The position numbers were made by a program, and so were the translations under genes. This document shows, piece after piece, positions 1-7,825 of a stretch of 64,000 nucleotides of DNA (within the stretch, counting starts at the first letter, position 1; each line of letters opens with the position of its first letter). The stretch is from positions 372,001 through 436,000 of the forward strand of contig CBDDOY010000002.1 in assembly GCA_965232165.1 (NCBI GenBank). The letters run 5' to 3'. The DNA comes from UBA2779 sp965232165 (GTDB lineage Bacteria; Spirochaetota; Spirochaetia; DSM-2461). The notes beneath the pieces were generated by a model that worked only from the letters and a program-made list of their open reading frames with translations, searched no databases and was not told where the DNA came from.

Positions 1-2
1 TC

Positions 3-560
3 TGCCACCTCGCTTCAGCGTTTTCTGCCAAGGCACCAGAAACACCGGGGCCCGTCGCCTCAGCAGCCTTCTCGGAGGAGATAGCGCGCAAGGTATTCGA
101 TCTGATAAAGGCCGACTTGCCGGTGTATGCCGAATCTGCCTCCGACAAGAACCAAGCACCACCAGACGAGCCAGGCGGAACTCTGGTCTTCGTAATCTGC
201 GCGTTTTCGCAAGACATAGAACCCGCCTTTGAAGGCATGAAGGCCGCTGCGACCGAGTTTGAACTTCAGGCAAAGCGCGTGAAGGACGTGATGGGCGACT
301 ACCAGATAACCAGCCAAGTCATGAGCATGATTGCCGACGCGCGTTTTGTCGTGGCAGACCTGACGCATGAGCGACCGAACGTGTACTTCGAGCTCGGCTA
401 TGCGAGGGGGTTGGGGAAGACTGTTATAACTTGTGCACGTGCCGGTACAGACATCCACTTCGATGTAAAGGACTGGACGTACATCCCATACGACGACTCT
501 CGTGTTTTGGAGAAGGCCCTTGTTGATCGCTTTCGATTCGAGCTTGAGAAGGGAGCCTAA
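3..560 (+). CDS. Nucleoside 2-deoxyribosyltransferase/TIR-like domain protein (5' partial)
   Basis: The reading frame is open to the left edge, so the start lies outside the window; an internal TTG at 117 is not needed. The visible part has a Rossmann-like fold signature: a strand (LVFVICAF), a helical stretch, then FVVADLTHERPNVYFELGYA, in which D, N and E of a 'DLT..NPNVYFELG' motif are kept. This motif is shared by nucleoside 2-deoxyribosyltransferase-like and some TIR-like effector domains, which cleave N-glycosidic bonds. The gene ends inside an attC site (555-651), so it is a gene cassette. The substrate cannot be read from the sequence; a nucleotide-sensing or NAD-cleaving defence role is only an inference. 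Confidence 0.6.
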   Translation, partial: CHLASAFSAKAPETPGPVASAAFSEEIARKVFDLIKADLPVYAESASDKNQAPPDEPGGTLVFVICAFSQDIEPAFEGMKAAATEFELQAKRVKDVMGDYQITSQVMSMIADARFVVADLTHERPNVYFELGYARGLGKTVITCARAGTDIHFDVKDWTYIPYDDSRVLEKALVDRFRFELEKGA

Positions 561-651
561 CAAGAGCTTCCAGCTGACGAAGCCGCTTGTCACGCTCCGT
601 GCGGGGCACGGGTCGCTCCAACCGACTTCGCATCTGAAACCAACGTTGGGT
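555..651 (+). other. attC recombination site of the left-edge cassette
   Basis: GCCTAAC (555-561, RYYYAAC type) and GTTGGGT (645-651, GTTRRRY type) bound a 97-bp imperfect palindrome rich in paired GC blocks. The site overlaps the stop codon of the upstream gene, as is normal for cassettes, and is oriented like the sites at 5.4-10 kb. Confidence 0.7.
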
Positions 652-771
652 GTATATAAATATGATAAATTTAGATAATGTCAAAAGAATTATTGAAAAG
701 ATTAATTTTATTTTATATCTTGTTATAATTCACTTTATCTGTGTTTCAATAAATTTGCGAGTTGAAAATCA

Positions 772-1716
772 ATGAATGAACCCGTCTTAAAATTTGAAGA
801 ATTTACATTCCGTTCCAAATATGATATTATATTGGGCGATACTTTAGAAAACTTGAAAACCTTTGATAGTAGTAAGTTTGATTTAATAATTACATCTCCT
901 CCCTATAATGTCGGTAAAGAGTATGAAACAAAGCAATCGATCGAGAAATATTTGGAACAGCAGGAAGAAGTAATTGACCAATTGATTAGAGTTGTTTCTC
1001 ACAAAGGAAGTATTTGTTGGCAAATTGGTAATTATGTAAAAAATGGAGAAATCTATCCGCTTGATATTTTTTACTATCAGATATTCAAAAAGCATAACTT
1101 AAAATTGAGAAACAGAATAATTTGGCATTTCGGTCATGGATTGCACGCTTCGAAAAGATTTTCAGGACGCTATGAAACTATTCTCTGGTTTACAAAAGAA
1201 GATGATTATATTTTCAATTTAGATGATGTACGAATTCCAGCAAAATATCCAGGAAAAAGACATTTTAAAGGACCGAAAAAGGGTCAATTATCTGGTAATC
1301 CCAGCGGTAAAAATCCTTCTGATATATGGGAGATTGTTATCAGAGACTGGGAAAGTGAACTATGGAATATTCCAAATGTTAAGTCTAATCATCCTGAAAA
1401 AACCGAACACCCCTGTCAATATCCGATTGAACTTGTCGAAAGATGTATTCTCGCATTAACCAATGAAGATAGCTGGGTTTTAGATCCTTACGCGGGTGTA
1501 GGTTCAACAATAATAGCGTCGATCAAAAATAATAGAAATGTCATTGGAATTGAACGAGAAGATAAATATGTTAATACTGCAAAGGATAGAGTTCAGAAAT
1601 TGTTCGACGGTTCACTGAAAATACGCCCAATAAATAAACCAATTCATAAACCATCTCCAAAAGATAAGGTTGCACGCATTCCTGACGAATGGTTATTCGA
1701 TACTGATAAAGGATAA
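772..1716 (+). CDS. Site-specific DNA methyltransferase, probably N4-cytosine, partner of a BstYI-like enzyme
   Basis: The 314-residue protein has the catalytic motif TSPPYN near residue 43 and the S-adenosylmethionine-binding motif DPYAGVGST near residue 240. This order (catalytic motif first) is that of beta-class amino-methyltransferases, and SPPY is the form usual in N4-cytosine enzymes. The next gene resembles BstYI (recognises RGATCY), and the related BglII methylase is an N4-cytosine enzyme, so methylation of the C in RGATCY is a reasonable inference. The gene is strongly AT-rich compared with the rest of the window, which points to recent transfer. The reading frame is intact, so host DNA is probably still protected. 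Confidence 0.8.
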   Translation: MNEPVLKFEEFTFRSKYDIILGDTLENLKTFDSSKFDLIITSPPYNVGKEYETKQSIEKYLEQQEEVIDQLIRVVSHKGSICWQIGNYVKNGEIYPLDIFYYQIFKKHNLKLRNRIIWHFGHGLHASKRFSGRYETILWFTKEDDYIFNLDDVRIPAKYPGKRHFKGPKKGQLSGNPSGKNPSDIWEIVIRDWESELWNIPNVKSNHPEKTEHPCQYPIELVERCILALTNEDSWVLDPYAGVGSTIIASIKNNRNVIGIEREDKYVNTAKDRVQKLFDGSLKIRPINKPIHKPSPKDKVARIPDEWLFDTDKG

Positions 1717-1721
1717 TATTG

Positions 1722-2336
1722 ATGAAAATTGCTTAAAAGTATTCGCATCTAAACGGAGAAGAATATCTAATTGTACATCACAAGAAACTATACGATGAAA
1801 TTATTGAAGTTTTAAGCAGTGTGGATGCTGATGAATTCAAGACGAAAATAAGCAAGGAAAAAACGAAGAAAGGCAAAAAATTATATAGTCCAGTTGAGAT
1901 AAATAAAGCAATTGATAGTAAATTTAGTTTAAAGGAATGGAAGGAAAGCAGATATCAGTATTATATTGCCTTGAACCGAGAATTAATGGAAAAAAGTATT
2001 TCCATGTCCGCGAAAGACCAGAAAAAATTCCTAATTGAAAATGGAGAAAGTGAGCCAATCTTTTCATATAATCAAACAGATTTTGTAAAAGAAAAAATCG
2101 CCGTCGAAGTACAATTCGGAAAGTACTCATTTGTAGCATATGATTTGTTCGTCAAACATATGCTATTTTATTCTGGCGGTGTAATCAATTTAGGAATAGA
2201 AATTTTACCAACCAAGTTAATGCAATCTCAGATGTCCTCAGGTATAGCCTACTACGAAGGTGAAGTCTATAATGTAATGCGTCAAGGTAGGAATAATCCA
2301 CCTGTTCCATTGTTAATTTTAGGCATTGAGCCGTAA
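1722..2336 (+). pseudogene. BstYI/BglII-family type II restriction endonuclease with a stop at codon 5
   Basis: Read from ATG 1722 the protein begins M-K-I-A-stop-K-Y-S-H-L-N-G-E-E-Y, then continues without interruption to 2336. As recalled, BstYI begins M-R-I-V-E-V-Y-S-H-L-N-G, so the stop (TAA at 1734) sits where a glutamate codon is expected. The catalytic block SYNQTDFVKEKIAVEVQFGK keeps the D, E and Q of the family, and SSGIAYYEGEVYNVMRQGR near the end also fits BstYI. A GTG at 1821 could restart translation but would lose about 33 N-terminal residues. It is therefore either an inactivated endonuclease beside a live methylase or a shortened enzyme. Base composition is AT-rich like its partner. 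Confidence 0.75.
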
Positions 2337-2472
2337 AAATATATCTCCACAATAACTGCTTATTCTATTAATATCATAGAGTTCCGTCACCCAATAAGCG
2401 CATCAACAGCGACAGAAGGGCGGATTTTGAAATCCAGAATTTTGGATGTCCGCGTTTATTTTTGCCTGTTAC

Positions 2473-2879
2473 TCAAGTTCCGTACGCCGTAGCCCTTCTG
2501 CGCGTTATGCTTGTCGTTCGGTTTGGACCGCTGATTTCTCGGAAAGCGGCCAATTTGGATTGCGGATTCACCGCTCGGCCGGCGATCAGAGCTGTAATGA
2601 TATTTCGCATAGAAGTCCTTTGCGAGTGAAGCATCTGAGGCAGTTTGAGGTCTTTCATGACTTCAATCACAGCCTTGACATGGGGGGCAATGTCCGGGCA
2701 GTTTTAGAACCATCTTTACCGATAAGGCCGGAGTCTTTTCTGAGGAGCTGCCGCAGACCTTCGACGACATGAGGAGGCCATTCAGTCAGATTCGCCAAAG
2801 TTTTCTTAACAGCACGGTTTCCCTCACGATGATCTTCTCTTCCGCAGGATGCAAGGCGGGGACTTGCGATTTGGAGCAA
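2473..2879 (-). mobile_element. IS1634-type transposase, N-terminal remnant
   Basis: Two overlapping minus-strand frames (2667-2879, then 2473-2670) together resemble the N-terminal part of IS1634-family transposases: VKKTLANLTEWPPHVVEGLR followed, after a frame break, by IITALIAGRAVNPQSKLAAF. No DDE core follows, so only a frameshifted fragment is left. Confidence 0.55.
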
Positions 2880-3185
2880 CTTGGATATACCGAGTTAGAT
2901 TTATACGTCAATCGGTTAGAAAGAAACAAAGTTAGCATACATGGGGATATAGTTTAGCAGATATTTTCTTGTAAGTCATTGTTATGGATGCAATTAGCAA
3001 TGAAATATGCACGAATACCGTGAAAATTTCAGGTTAATAGAATTAAGACGGCTCATCCCTGGGATTGGCGGCGGTGTTTATTGGGTTCGAATCCCGCCAA
3101 CGGGAGTGATGGTTTAAGCGAAGGTTTTGGTGGACATAGTTGTACTCGCCATAACAGGGAAAGTGTTTTATGCAGATGCAGCTGT
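2880..3185. other. Intergenic stretch without a recognisable gene
   Basis: No convincing coding frame. Around 3078-3092 there is GGGTTCGAATCCC, which looks like the T-arm of a tRNA, but no D-arm or anticodon arm precedes it. It may be a tRNA-derived attachment remnant. Confidence 0.35.
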
Positions 3186-3483
3186 TTGAGGTGGACCCCA
3201 AATGCTGGACAGCAACGCTGTCCGTTTTTGATGGATATACAGGCTTTCACTCCTGCTCATCCTGTTGTTGCTTTATGTTACCATAAAACATAACCGGTGT
3301 CAACCCATTTATGGATGAATGGGGTCTCTGCTCATTGTAATTTCTGATGAACTTTCCTATCTCTCTTTTAGCCTCCTCCATGGTTTCATAGTCTTTTAGA
3401 TAAACCTCCTCATACTTGATGGTTCGCCAGAACCGCTCCATATACACGTTATCTATGGCCCGGCCTTTGCCGTCCATGCTCAA
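3186..3483 (-). mobile_element. IS3-family element, 3' fragment with end of OrfB
   Basis: The minus-strand frame 3247-3483 encodes the last 78 residues of an IS3-type DDE transposase: NVYMERFWRTIKYEEVYL holds the last catalytic E, followed by YNEQRPHSSINGLTPV. The 5' part of the transposase is missing. The noncoding end at about 3186-3245 recurs at 44889-44979, so two copies of this element once existed in the window. Confidence 0.75.
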
Positions 3484-3614
3484 CTTTGCCGATGTTTCCT
3501 TAAAGATGTCCTGAAACTCCGCGCGAAGGTGTACATAAAAAGGACTTGACTAGCCCGCAGAACTTGTTGTATTCGTACTCGACGTACGAGTGGACGTGTT
3601 TGAAAGGGAGATTG

Positions 3615-3806
3615 ATGGAAACCAAGTGGCTGACAGTCATTGAAGCGGCGTAATACCTGAAGATGGGTAGATCGACCGTCTATAAGCTGACCCAGGAAGA
3701 AAATCTGCCGACGTACAAGGTCGGGCGGCAATGGCGGTTCGATGCGAAGGAACTCGACAAGCGGCTCAAATCCGGGAAACAGGCATGGACAGAGGATCGC
3801 ACTTGA
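3615..3806 (+). pseudogene. Excisionase-like helix-turn-helix protein with an internal stop
   Basis: From ATG 3615 the frame reads METKWLTVIEAA, then TAA at 3651-3653, then YLKMGRSTVYKLTQEENLP and VGRQWRFDAKELDKRL to the stop at 3806. This is the HTH_17/excisionase fold, and the stop replaces the residue that is normally E or K in 'EAAEYL'. Its TGA overlaps the ATG of intI (TGATG), so the pair was probably translated together. ATG 3663 could give a 47-residue product without helix 1. If functional it would be a DNA-binding directionality factor; integron integrases are not known to need one. Confidence 0.6.
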
Positions 3807-4864
3807 TGAAAGCAGGCGCGCAAACAAGCGAAAGAGGAGGTCCTTTCAAGATAGAAGGGAGGGAGTCCCGACCGCCTACGGCAGATAGTCCGGCGAGTTT
3901 CTCCCGCCCGCCCAGGCGGCTTGACCAGATGAGCGAAGCGTTGCGTTCGCGTCACTACAGCCGCCGCACGGAACAGACCTACTGCCAATGGGTCAGGCGC
4001 TGCATCCATTTCCACTATGTCCGCCATTCCGCCGAAATGGCCGAACCGGAAATCAACGCCTTCCTGACCCATCTGGCGGTCAAAGAGAAGGACAGCGCCT
4101 CGACGCAGAACCAGGAGCATTCTGCCCTGCCTTTCCTTTACCGCCACGTTCTCAGCAGCGTGGCGGGTGATCTGGGCGAGGTGATCCGCTCCCGCAAGCC
4201 CAGGCGGCTGCCCGTTGTCATGACGCGCGAGGAAGTCAAGGCCGTGTCGGCGAATCTCCCAGGCGACAAGCGGCTTATGGCCTCGCTGATGTATGGTTCA
4301 GGATTGCGTTTGACGGAGTGCCTCTGCCTGCGCGTGCAGGATATCGGCTTCTCCCGCAACGAAATCATCGTCAGAGATGGAAAAGGAGCGAAGGACCGAG
4401 TCCCCATGCTGCCCACATCGCTCAAGGCTCTGCTGCAAGAGCATTTTAAGGGCGTCAAGGTGATCCACGGACGCTATCTGGCCGACGGCCGGGGCCGCGT
4501 CCTGCTGCCCGACGCGCTCGGCCGCAAATACCCTAACGCTCCGAAAGAATGGCGTCGGCAGAGGGTCTTTCCGCAGGAAAGCCGCCGGAAGAACGAAAAA
4601 ACAGGCGAAGAAGGACGGCATCATGTTCACGAATCGATCATCCAGAAGGCGGTGAACAGCGCGGTGAGAAAGGCAGGTTTGGCCAAGCGCGCCACATGCC
4701 GCACCTTTCGACATTCGTTCGCCACGCAGCTCTTGGAAACTGGATACGACATCAGGACGGTGCAGGAACTTCTCGGCCACAAGGACGTGAAGACCGCCAT
4801 GATTTACACCCATGTCCTCAACCGGGGCGGCAAGGGAGGCAAGAGTCCCGTGGATGATTTGTAG
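3806..4864 (+). CDS. intI: Integron integrase (IntI family tyrosine recombinase)
   Basis: The 352-residue protein follows IntI along its whole length: HYSRRTEQTYCQWVRR (core-binding domain), RRLPVVMTREEV, YGSGLRLTE with catalytic Arg168, and DGKGAKDR with Lys194. It carries the extra integron-specific block LPDALGRKYPNAPKEW (about 234-249) that separates IntI from XerC/XerD. The C-terminal part has LLGHKDVKTAMIYTHVL with His325 and nucleophile Tyr334. Box II reads CRTFRHSFAT, so the first His of HxxRH is Arg299. ATG 3806 was chosen because it overlaps the preceding stop; ATG 3930 would cut off conserved residues. It lies upstream of and parallel to its cassettes, the layout known from Treponema denticola. 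Confidence 0.92.
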   Translation: MKAGAQTSERGGPFKIEGRESRPPTADSPASFSRPPRRLDQMSEALRSRHYSRRTEQTYCQWVRRCIHFHYVRHSAEMAEPEINAFLTHLAVKEKDSASTQNQEHSALPFLYRHVLSSVAGDLGEVIRSRKPRRLPVVMTREEVKAVSANLPGDKRLMASLMYGSGLRLTECLCLRVQDIGFSRNEIIVRDGKGAKDRVPMLPTSLKALLQEHFKGVKVIHGRYLADGRGRVLLPDALGRKYPNAPKEWRRQRVFPQESRRKNEKTGEEGRHHVHESIIQKAVNSAVRKAGLAKRATCRTFRHSFATQLLETGYDIRTVQELLGHKDVKTAMIYTHVLNRGGKGGKSPVDDL

Positions 4865-5046
4865 AGGAGAGATGAAGGTGTGTTATATAGAAACCATATA
4901 TTCCCCCGCGGCCCATGCAGAAAACAGCCTCCATACTTACAAATGCGGGATTTGTGCGCAAGTGCCGCAGGGGGTTTATATTCCGAAATCGCAACCTAAA
5001 GGTGTTATGAAGAAACCATATAAACATAGTTGGGCAGGAGATGAGC
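4865..5046 (+). other. Probable attI region and cassette-array start
   Basis: This 180-bp leader between intI and the first cassette gene holds no gene. GTTATGA at about 5003 resembles the GTTATGT core at 7807 and is the best candidate for the attI crossover point. No dedicated cassette promoter is obvious. Confidence 0.4.
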
Positions 5047-5409
5047 ATGAAGCAATCCAAGAGCCAGAAGGACGTTAACGCGTACCTTGCGAGGCTTCCG
5101 GCAGATGCCCGAAAGGCGCTCACAACCCTTCGCGAGACCATTCGGGCAGCGGCACCCGAAGCAGAGGAGGGGTTCAGCTATGGCGTCCCGGCGTTCAGAC
5201 TGAACGGCAAAGCGCTCGTATGCTTCGCCGCATTCAAGAAGCACTGCGGGTTCTATCCGATGAGTCCCGAGGTGCTCAGCTCATTTGCCGATGACCTGAG
5301 GGAGTACGACACGGCCAAGGGCACCATTCGATTCGACCCGAAGGAGGTCTTGCCGGCAGCCTTGGTCAACAGGATCGTGAACGCTCGGATCAAGGAACTC
5401 AGCGGATGA
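5047..5409 (+). CDS. DUF1801 family protein (YdhG/iron-chaperone-like), cassette 1
   Basis: The protein of about 120 residues fits DUF1801: an N-terminal helix (DVNAYLARLPADARKALTTLR), EEGFSYGVPAFRLNGK, FAAFKKHCGFYPMSP, and a C-terminal GTIRFDPKEVLPAALV. These are the usual conserved blocks of this small cytosolic family, related to frataxin-like YdhG proteins, whose biochemical role is not settled. ATG 5047 is preferred over 5041 because GGAG at 5037-5040 gives it normal spacing. It is followed directly by attC 5426-5508, so it is the first cassette of the array and the one most likely to be expressed from the integron leader. Confidence 0.75.
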   Translation: MKQSKSQKDVNAYLARLPADARKALTTLRETIRAAAPEAEEGFSYGVPAFRLNGKALVCFAAFKKHCGFYPMSPEVLSSFADDLREYDTAKGTIRFDPKEVLPAALVNRIVNARIKELSG

Positions 5410-5425
5410 AGGGCAAGCAGATGGT

Positions 5426-5508
5426 GCCCAACCAGACACCTGGACACGTACGCTGAAAGGCCGCCGCGGACGGTGTCCTTCCAGCGCCGGTCAGGCGCAA
5501 CGTTAGGT
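5426..5508 (+). other. attC site, cassette 1
   Basis: GCCCAAC (5426-5432) and GTTAGGT (5502-5508) bound an 83-bp imperfect palindrome. Confidence 0.75.
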
Positions 5509-5589
5509 CGCTCTGGTGGAATGCTCAGGCGTAGCAGGAACGCAATTGAAAGTTCAGGTTTTTTTCACTATAATTAGATAGGGGGCAGA

Positions 5590-5838
5590 ATGCCAGTAAT
5601 AACGAGATTCTTTGGAATAGTCATAAAGATGTACTTCAGCGAACATGGCATCCCACATTTTCACGCAGTTTACAATGAATACAACGGTGTTTTCGACATC
5701 AAAACGCTGGAGATGATTGAGGGAGATCTGACATCGAAAGCTCAATCTCTTGTTAGAGAGTGGGCGAAAATGTACAAGGATGATCTGCTTTCGATGTGGA
5801 ACTCCCGGGAATTCCGCAAACTGCCAGGTCTCGAATAG
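5590..5838 (+). CDS. DUF4160 domain protein, cassette 2 first gene
   Basis: The 82-residue product contains the DUF4160 signature F-F-G-I-V-I-K-M-Y-F-S-E-H-G-I-P-H-F-H-A, then an acidic-aromatic middle and a helical C-terminus (VREWAKMYKDDLLSMW). DUF4160 proteins are usually encoded next to DUF2442 proteins, as here, with only one base between stop and next start. The pair is often listed with toxin-antitoxin-like modules, but no activity is established. It shares one cassette with the next gene. Confidence 0.8.
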   Translation: MPVITRFFGIVIKMYFSEHGIPHFHAVYNEYNGVFDIKTLEMIEGDLTSKAQSLVREWAKMYKDDLLSMWNSREFRKLPGLE

Positions 5839-5839
5839 A

Positions 5840-6085
5840 ATGAAATACCCGAAGATCACACGTGTCGTCCCCCTTCGCAACAATGAACTAGAAGTCCTTT
5901 TCGAAAATGGCACAACCAAAATCTATGACTGCACGCCCCTCCTCAAGGAAAGCGTTTTTGAGCCCCTAAAAAACAGCTACCTATTCAAACAAGTTCACGT
6001 CGACATCGGAGGATATGGTATCATCTGGAATGATGACATCGACCTAGCCGAATCTGAACTTTGGGTCAACGGAAAGACAACCTGA
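5840..6085 (+). CDS. DUF2442 domain protein, cassette 2 second gene
   Basis: The 81-residue protein begins MKYPKITRVVPLRNNELEV and continues with F-E-N-G-T-T-K-I-Y-D and a C-terminal W-N-D-D-I-D-L-A-E-S-E-L-W. This is the compact beta fold of DUF2442. ATG 5840 follows the DUF4160 stop by one base, so the two are translationally coupled. A possible role is as the regulatory or antitoxin-like half of the pair, judging only by family co-occurrence. Confidence 0.8.
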   Translation: MKYPKITRVVPLRNNELEVLFENGTTKIYDCTPLLKESVFEPLKNSYLFKQVHVDIGGYGIIWNDDIDLAESELWVNGKTT

Positions 6086-6121
6086 CCACGCATCAGAACA
6101 TTCTGAGTACAAACCAGAGCG

Positions 6122-6181
6122 GCCTAACAAGGCGCTTAACACGGACGCGGCTATGCCACGCCGGTTAGCTTACCGTTAGGC
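6122..6181 (+). other. attC site, cassette 2
   Basis: GCCTAAC (6122-6128) and GTTAGGC (6175-6181) bound a compact 60-bp attC of the classic short type, ending in the usual cassette boundary. Confidence 0.85.
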
Positions 6182-6207
6182 TATCAGAGGAAAGGAATGA
6201 TCAGAAC

Positions 6208-6751
6208 ATGAGCACAATAAAAGAGCAAATCAAACGAATTCCGATAGTTGGCAATCTGGCTCGGCGACTTTACCAATTTCTCAATAACTGTAATTGAATT
6301 TGGTTGTGGAGATGGGAATCAGTTGTCTCTCGCGACTTATCCAGAATACATCGGCTTTGATGTGAGTCAAACTGTAATAGGCGAATGCACTAAGCGATTC
6401 TCATCAGATAACAGCAAAATGTTCAAATTGATGAAAGATTATGATGGCGAAACGGCGGACTTATCCCTTTCGCTGGATGTAATCTACCATTTGATAGAAG
6501 ATGAGATATTTGAGTCCTACATGCGAACTTTGTTTAAGGCAAGCAACCAATATGTAATCGTGTACGCAAGTGATTCTGAAGACAATGAGGGACTAGAGGG
6601 GACGCATGTCAGACATAGAAAGTTCACAAAATGGATTCATGACAACTTGCCTCAATGGAAACTAATTGAACATATTCCCAATAGATACCCATACGCCGGG
6701 GATTACAGAACTGGGAGCTTTGCTGATTTCTACATTTACGTGAAAGCCTAA
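6208..6751 (+). pseudogene. SAM-dependent methyltransferase cassette with internal deletion and frameshift
   Basis: The start MSTIKEQIKRIPIVGNLARR is that of a methyltransferase family common in cassettes, but the frame ends after about 29 codons. A second frame then resumes with VIEFGCGDGNQLSLA (the SAM-binding motif), SLSLDVIYHLIED, HRKFTKWI and GSFADFYIYVK. The block usually lying between these parts (tryptophan-, glycine- and serine-rich, about 40 residues) is missing, so a deletion has both shortened and shifted the gene. No single frame encodes a complete enzyme. The stop codon lies inside attC 6746-6817. Confidence 0.75.
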
Positions 6752-6817
6752 CAAGGCTCTGCACCGGACGGCAATTACGCTGCGCTCCATTCCCGCCGGT
6801 GATGGCCAGCGTTAGGT
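6746..6817 (+). other. attC site, cassette 3
   Basis: GCCTAAC (6746-6752) and GTTAGGT (6811-6817) bound a 72-bp site overlapping the end of the methyltransferase cassette. Confidence 0.8.
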
Positions 6818-6863
6818 GCGTGGACACGACGGAGCCGTTTGCGGTACTCTTCAGACGAGGTGA

Positions 6864-7064
6864 ATGATTATGCCGAATACGTACACAGCAGTCACGAAGC
6901 GAGATGGCGGCTGGTGGATTGGATGGATTGAGGAAGTGCCGGGCGTCAACTGACAGGAACGCACCCGGGAGGAACTCCTCGCAAGCCTTCGCACCACGCT
7001 GGATGAGGCGCTGGAGTTCAATCGTGAGGAAGCCCGCGCCGCAGCCGTCCGCGGCGGCCTTTGA
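6864..7064 (+). pseudogene. HicB-like protein, broken copy of the cassette at 8999
   Basis: From base 6812 to about 7045 this is an almost exact copy of 8947-9180. It encodes MPNTYTAVTKRDGGWWIGWI, but a TGT codon has become TGA (pos. 6951-6953) after EEVPGVN, and the last codons are replaced by attC-like sequence. The intact copy shows the family: a short HicB/UPF0150-type antitoxin-like protein. Spacing between AGACGAGG and ATG 6864 matches the intact copy. Confidence 0.75.
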
Positions 7065-7089
7065 GGGCCGGTCAGGTGCGGCGTTCGGC
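7041..7089 (+). other. attC remnant, cassette 4
   Basis: The 3' half of an attC, ending GTTCGGC at 7083-7089 and sharing the block CCGGTCAGG with attC 5426-5508. The 5' core is not recognisable. Confidence 0.4.
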
Positions 7090-7130
7090 CAGAGGATGAC
7101 AACGGCTTCACGATGTGATACGGTATCGGC

Positions 7131-7602
7131 ATGAAGACGGTATACGTGGAAACATCCATCCTCAGCTACTTAACGGCGCGACCTGATCGCTGCCGGGCGC
7201 CAACAGATGACACACCAATGGTGGGATACACGGCGGGCGCGATTCGATGTCTACATTTCGCCACTGGTGGACCAGGAGGCCAGGCGGGGCGATTCAGACA
7301 CCGCACGGCGCCGCGTCGAGGCACTCGGCAACCTGCCGATCCTCGAGATCGTGGACGATGCCTACGAACTTGCCGCCGCCTTGATAGCGGACGGTGCTCT
7401 GCCGCCTACAGCCGAGGATGACGCCACGCACATCGCGCTGGCTGCGGTGCAGGGCATGGACTACCTGTTGACGTGGAACTGCCGGCATATTGACAATGCG
7501 GAGACCAAGCCGATCATGCGCTCTGTCTGCACCGCACACGGCTACTCCTGCCCGGAGATCCGCACCCCCGAGGAACTGATGAGAGATCAAGATGAAGGCT
7601 GA
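7131..7602 (+). pseudogene. PIN-domain ribonuclease (toxin-like) with frameshift
   Basis: The first frame reads MKTVYVETSILSYLTARP, with the first acidic residues of a PIN nuclease (E/T-S). After about base 7190 the continuation moves to another frame: WWDTRRARFDVYISPLV, EDDATHIALAAVQGMDYLLT and WNCRHIDNAETKPIM. These carry the other PIN acidic residues and the LLTWN(C)RHI hallmark. A few codons and the frame have been lost between the two parts. ATG 7207 could give a protein lacking the first catalytic Asp-containing strand. It overlaps the next small gene by 11 bases, as in toxin-antitoxin pairs. Confidence 0.75.
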
Positions 7603-7798
7603 CCCCATACTCAGAGAACTGTGGGAAATCAAGGATGGTCTGGCCGCCGAGTGCCATCACGACCTGCGATGTCTCTTCGAGACGCTCAAGGCATCGCAAG
7701 AGGACCGTGGAGTGAAGACCGTCAATCGGACGAAGCGGCACATGACGGTGGCAGAACCAGAGGGGCCAGGTTACGGCTTGCAAGCTCGCCGAACCTGA
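7592..7798 (+). CDS. Small PIN-partner protein (putative antitoxin)
   Basis: This 68-residue protein (MKADPILRELWEIKDGLAAE, then HHDLRCLFETLKASQ and KTVNRTKRH) resembles the short helical proteins regularly encoded next to PIN genes of this type. It begins 11 bases before the PIN stop, so translation is coupled. Such proteins are taken to be antitoxins by position; no DNA-binding motif is evident. With the PIN gene frameshifted, it may now be an orphan. The C-terminal residues run into the next cassette boundary (GTTATGT 7807-7813). Confidence 0.55.
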   Translation: MKADPILRELWEIKDGLAAECHHDLRCLFETLKASQEDRGVKTVNRTKRHMTVAEPEGPGYGLQARRT

Positions 7799-7825
7799 TC
7801 CTCGACGTTATGTGTGAGAGAAACA

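Noticed and set aside
3053..3100. tRNA gene suggested by GGGTTCGAATCCC
   Set aside because: Only a T-arm-like segment is present; no acceptor, D-arm or anticodon arm can be built.
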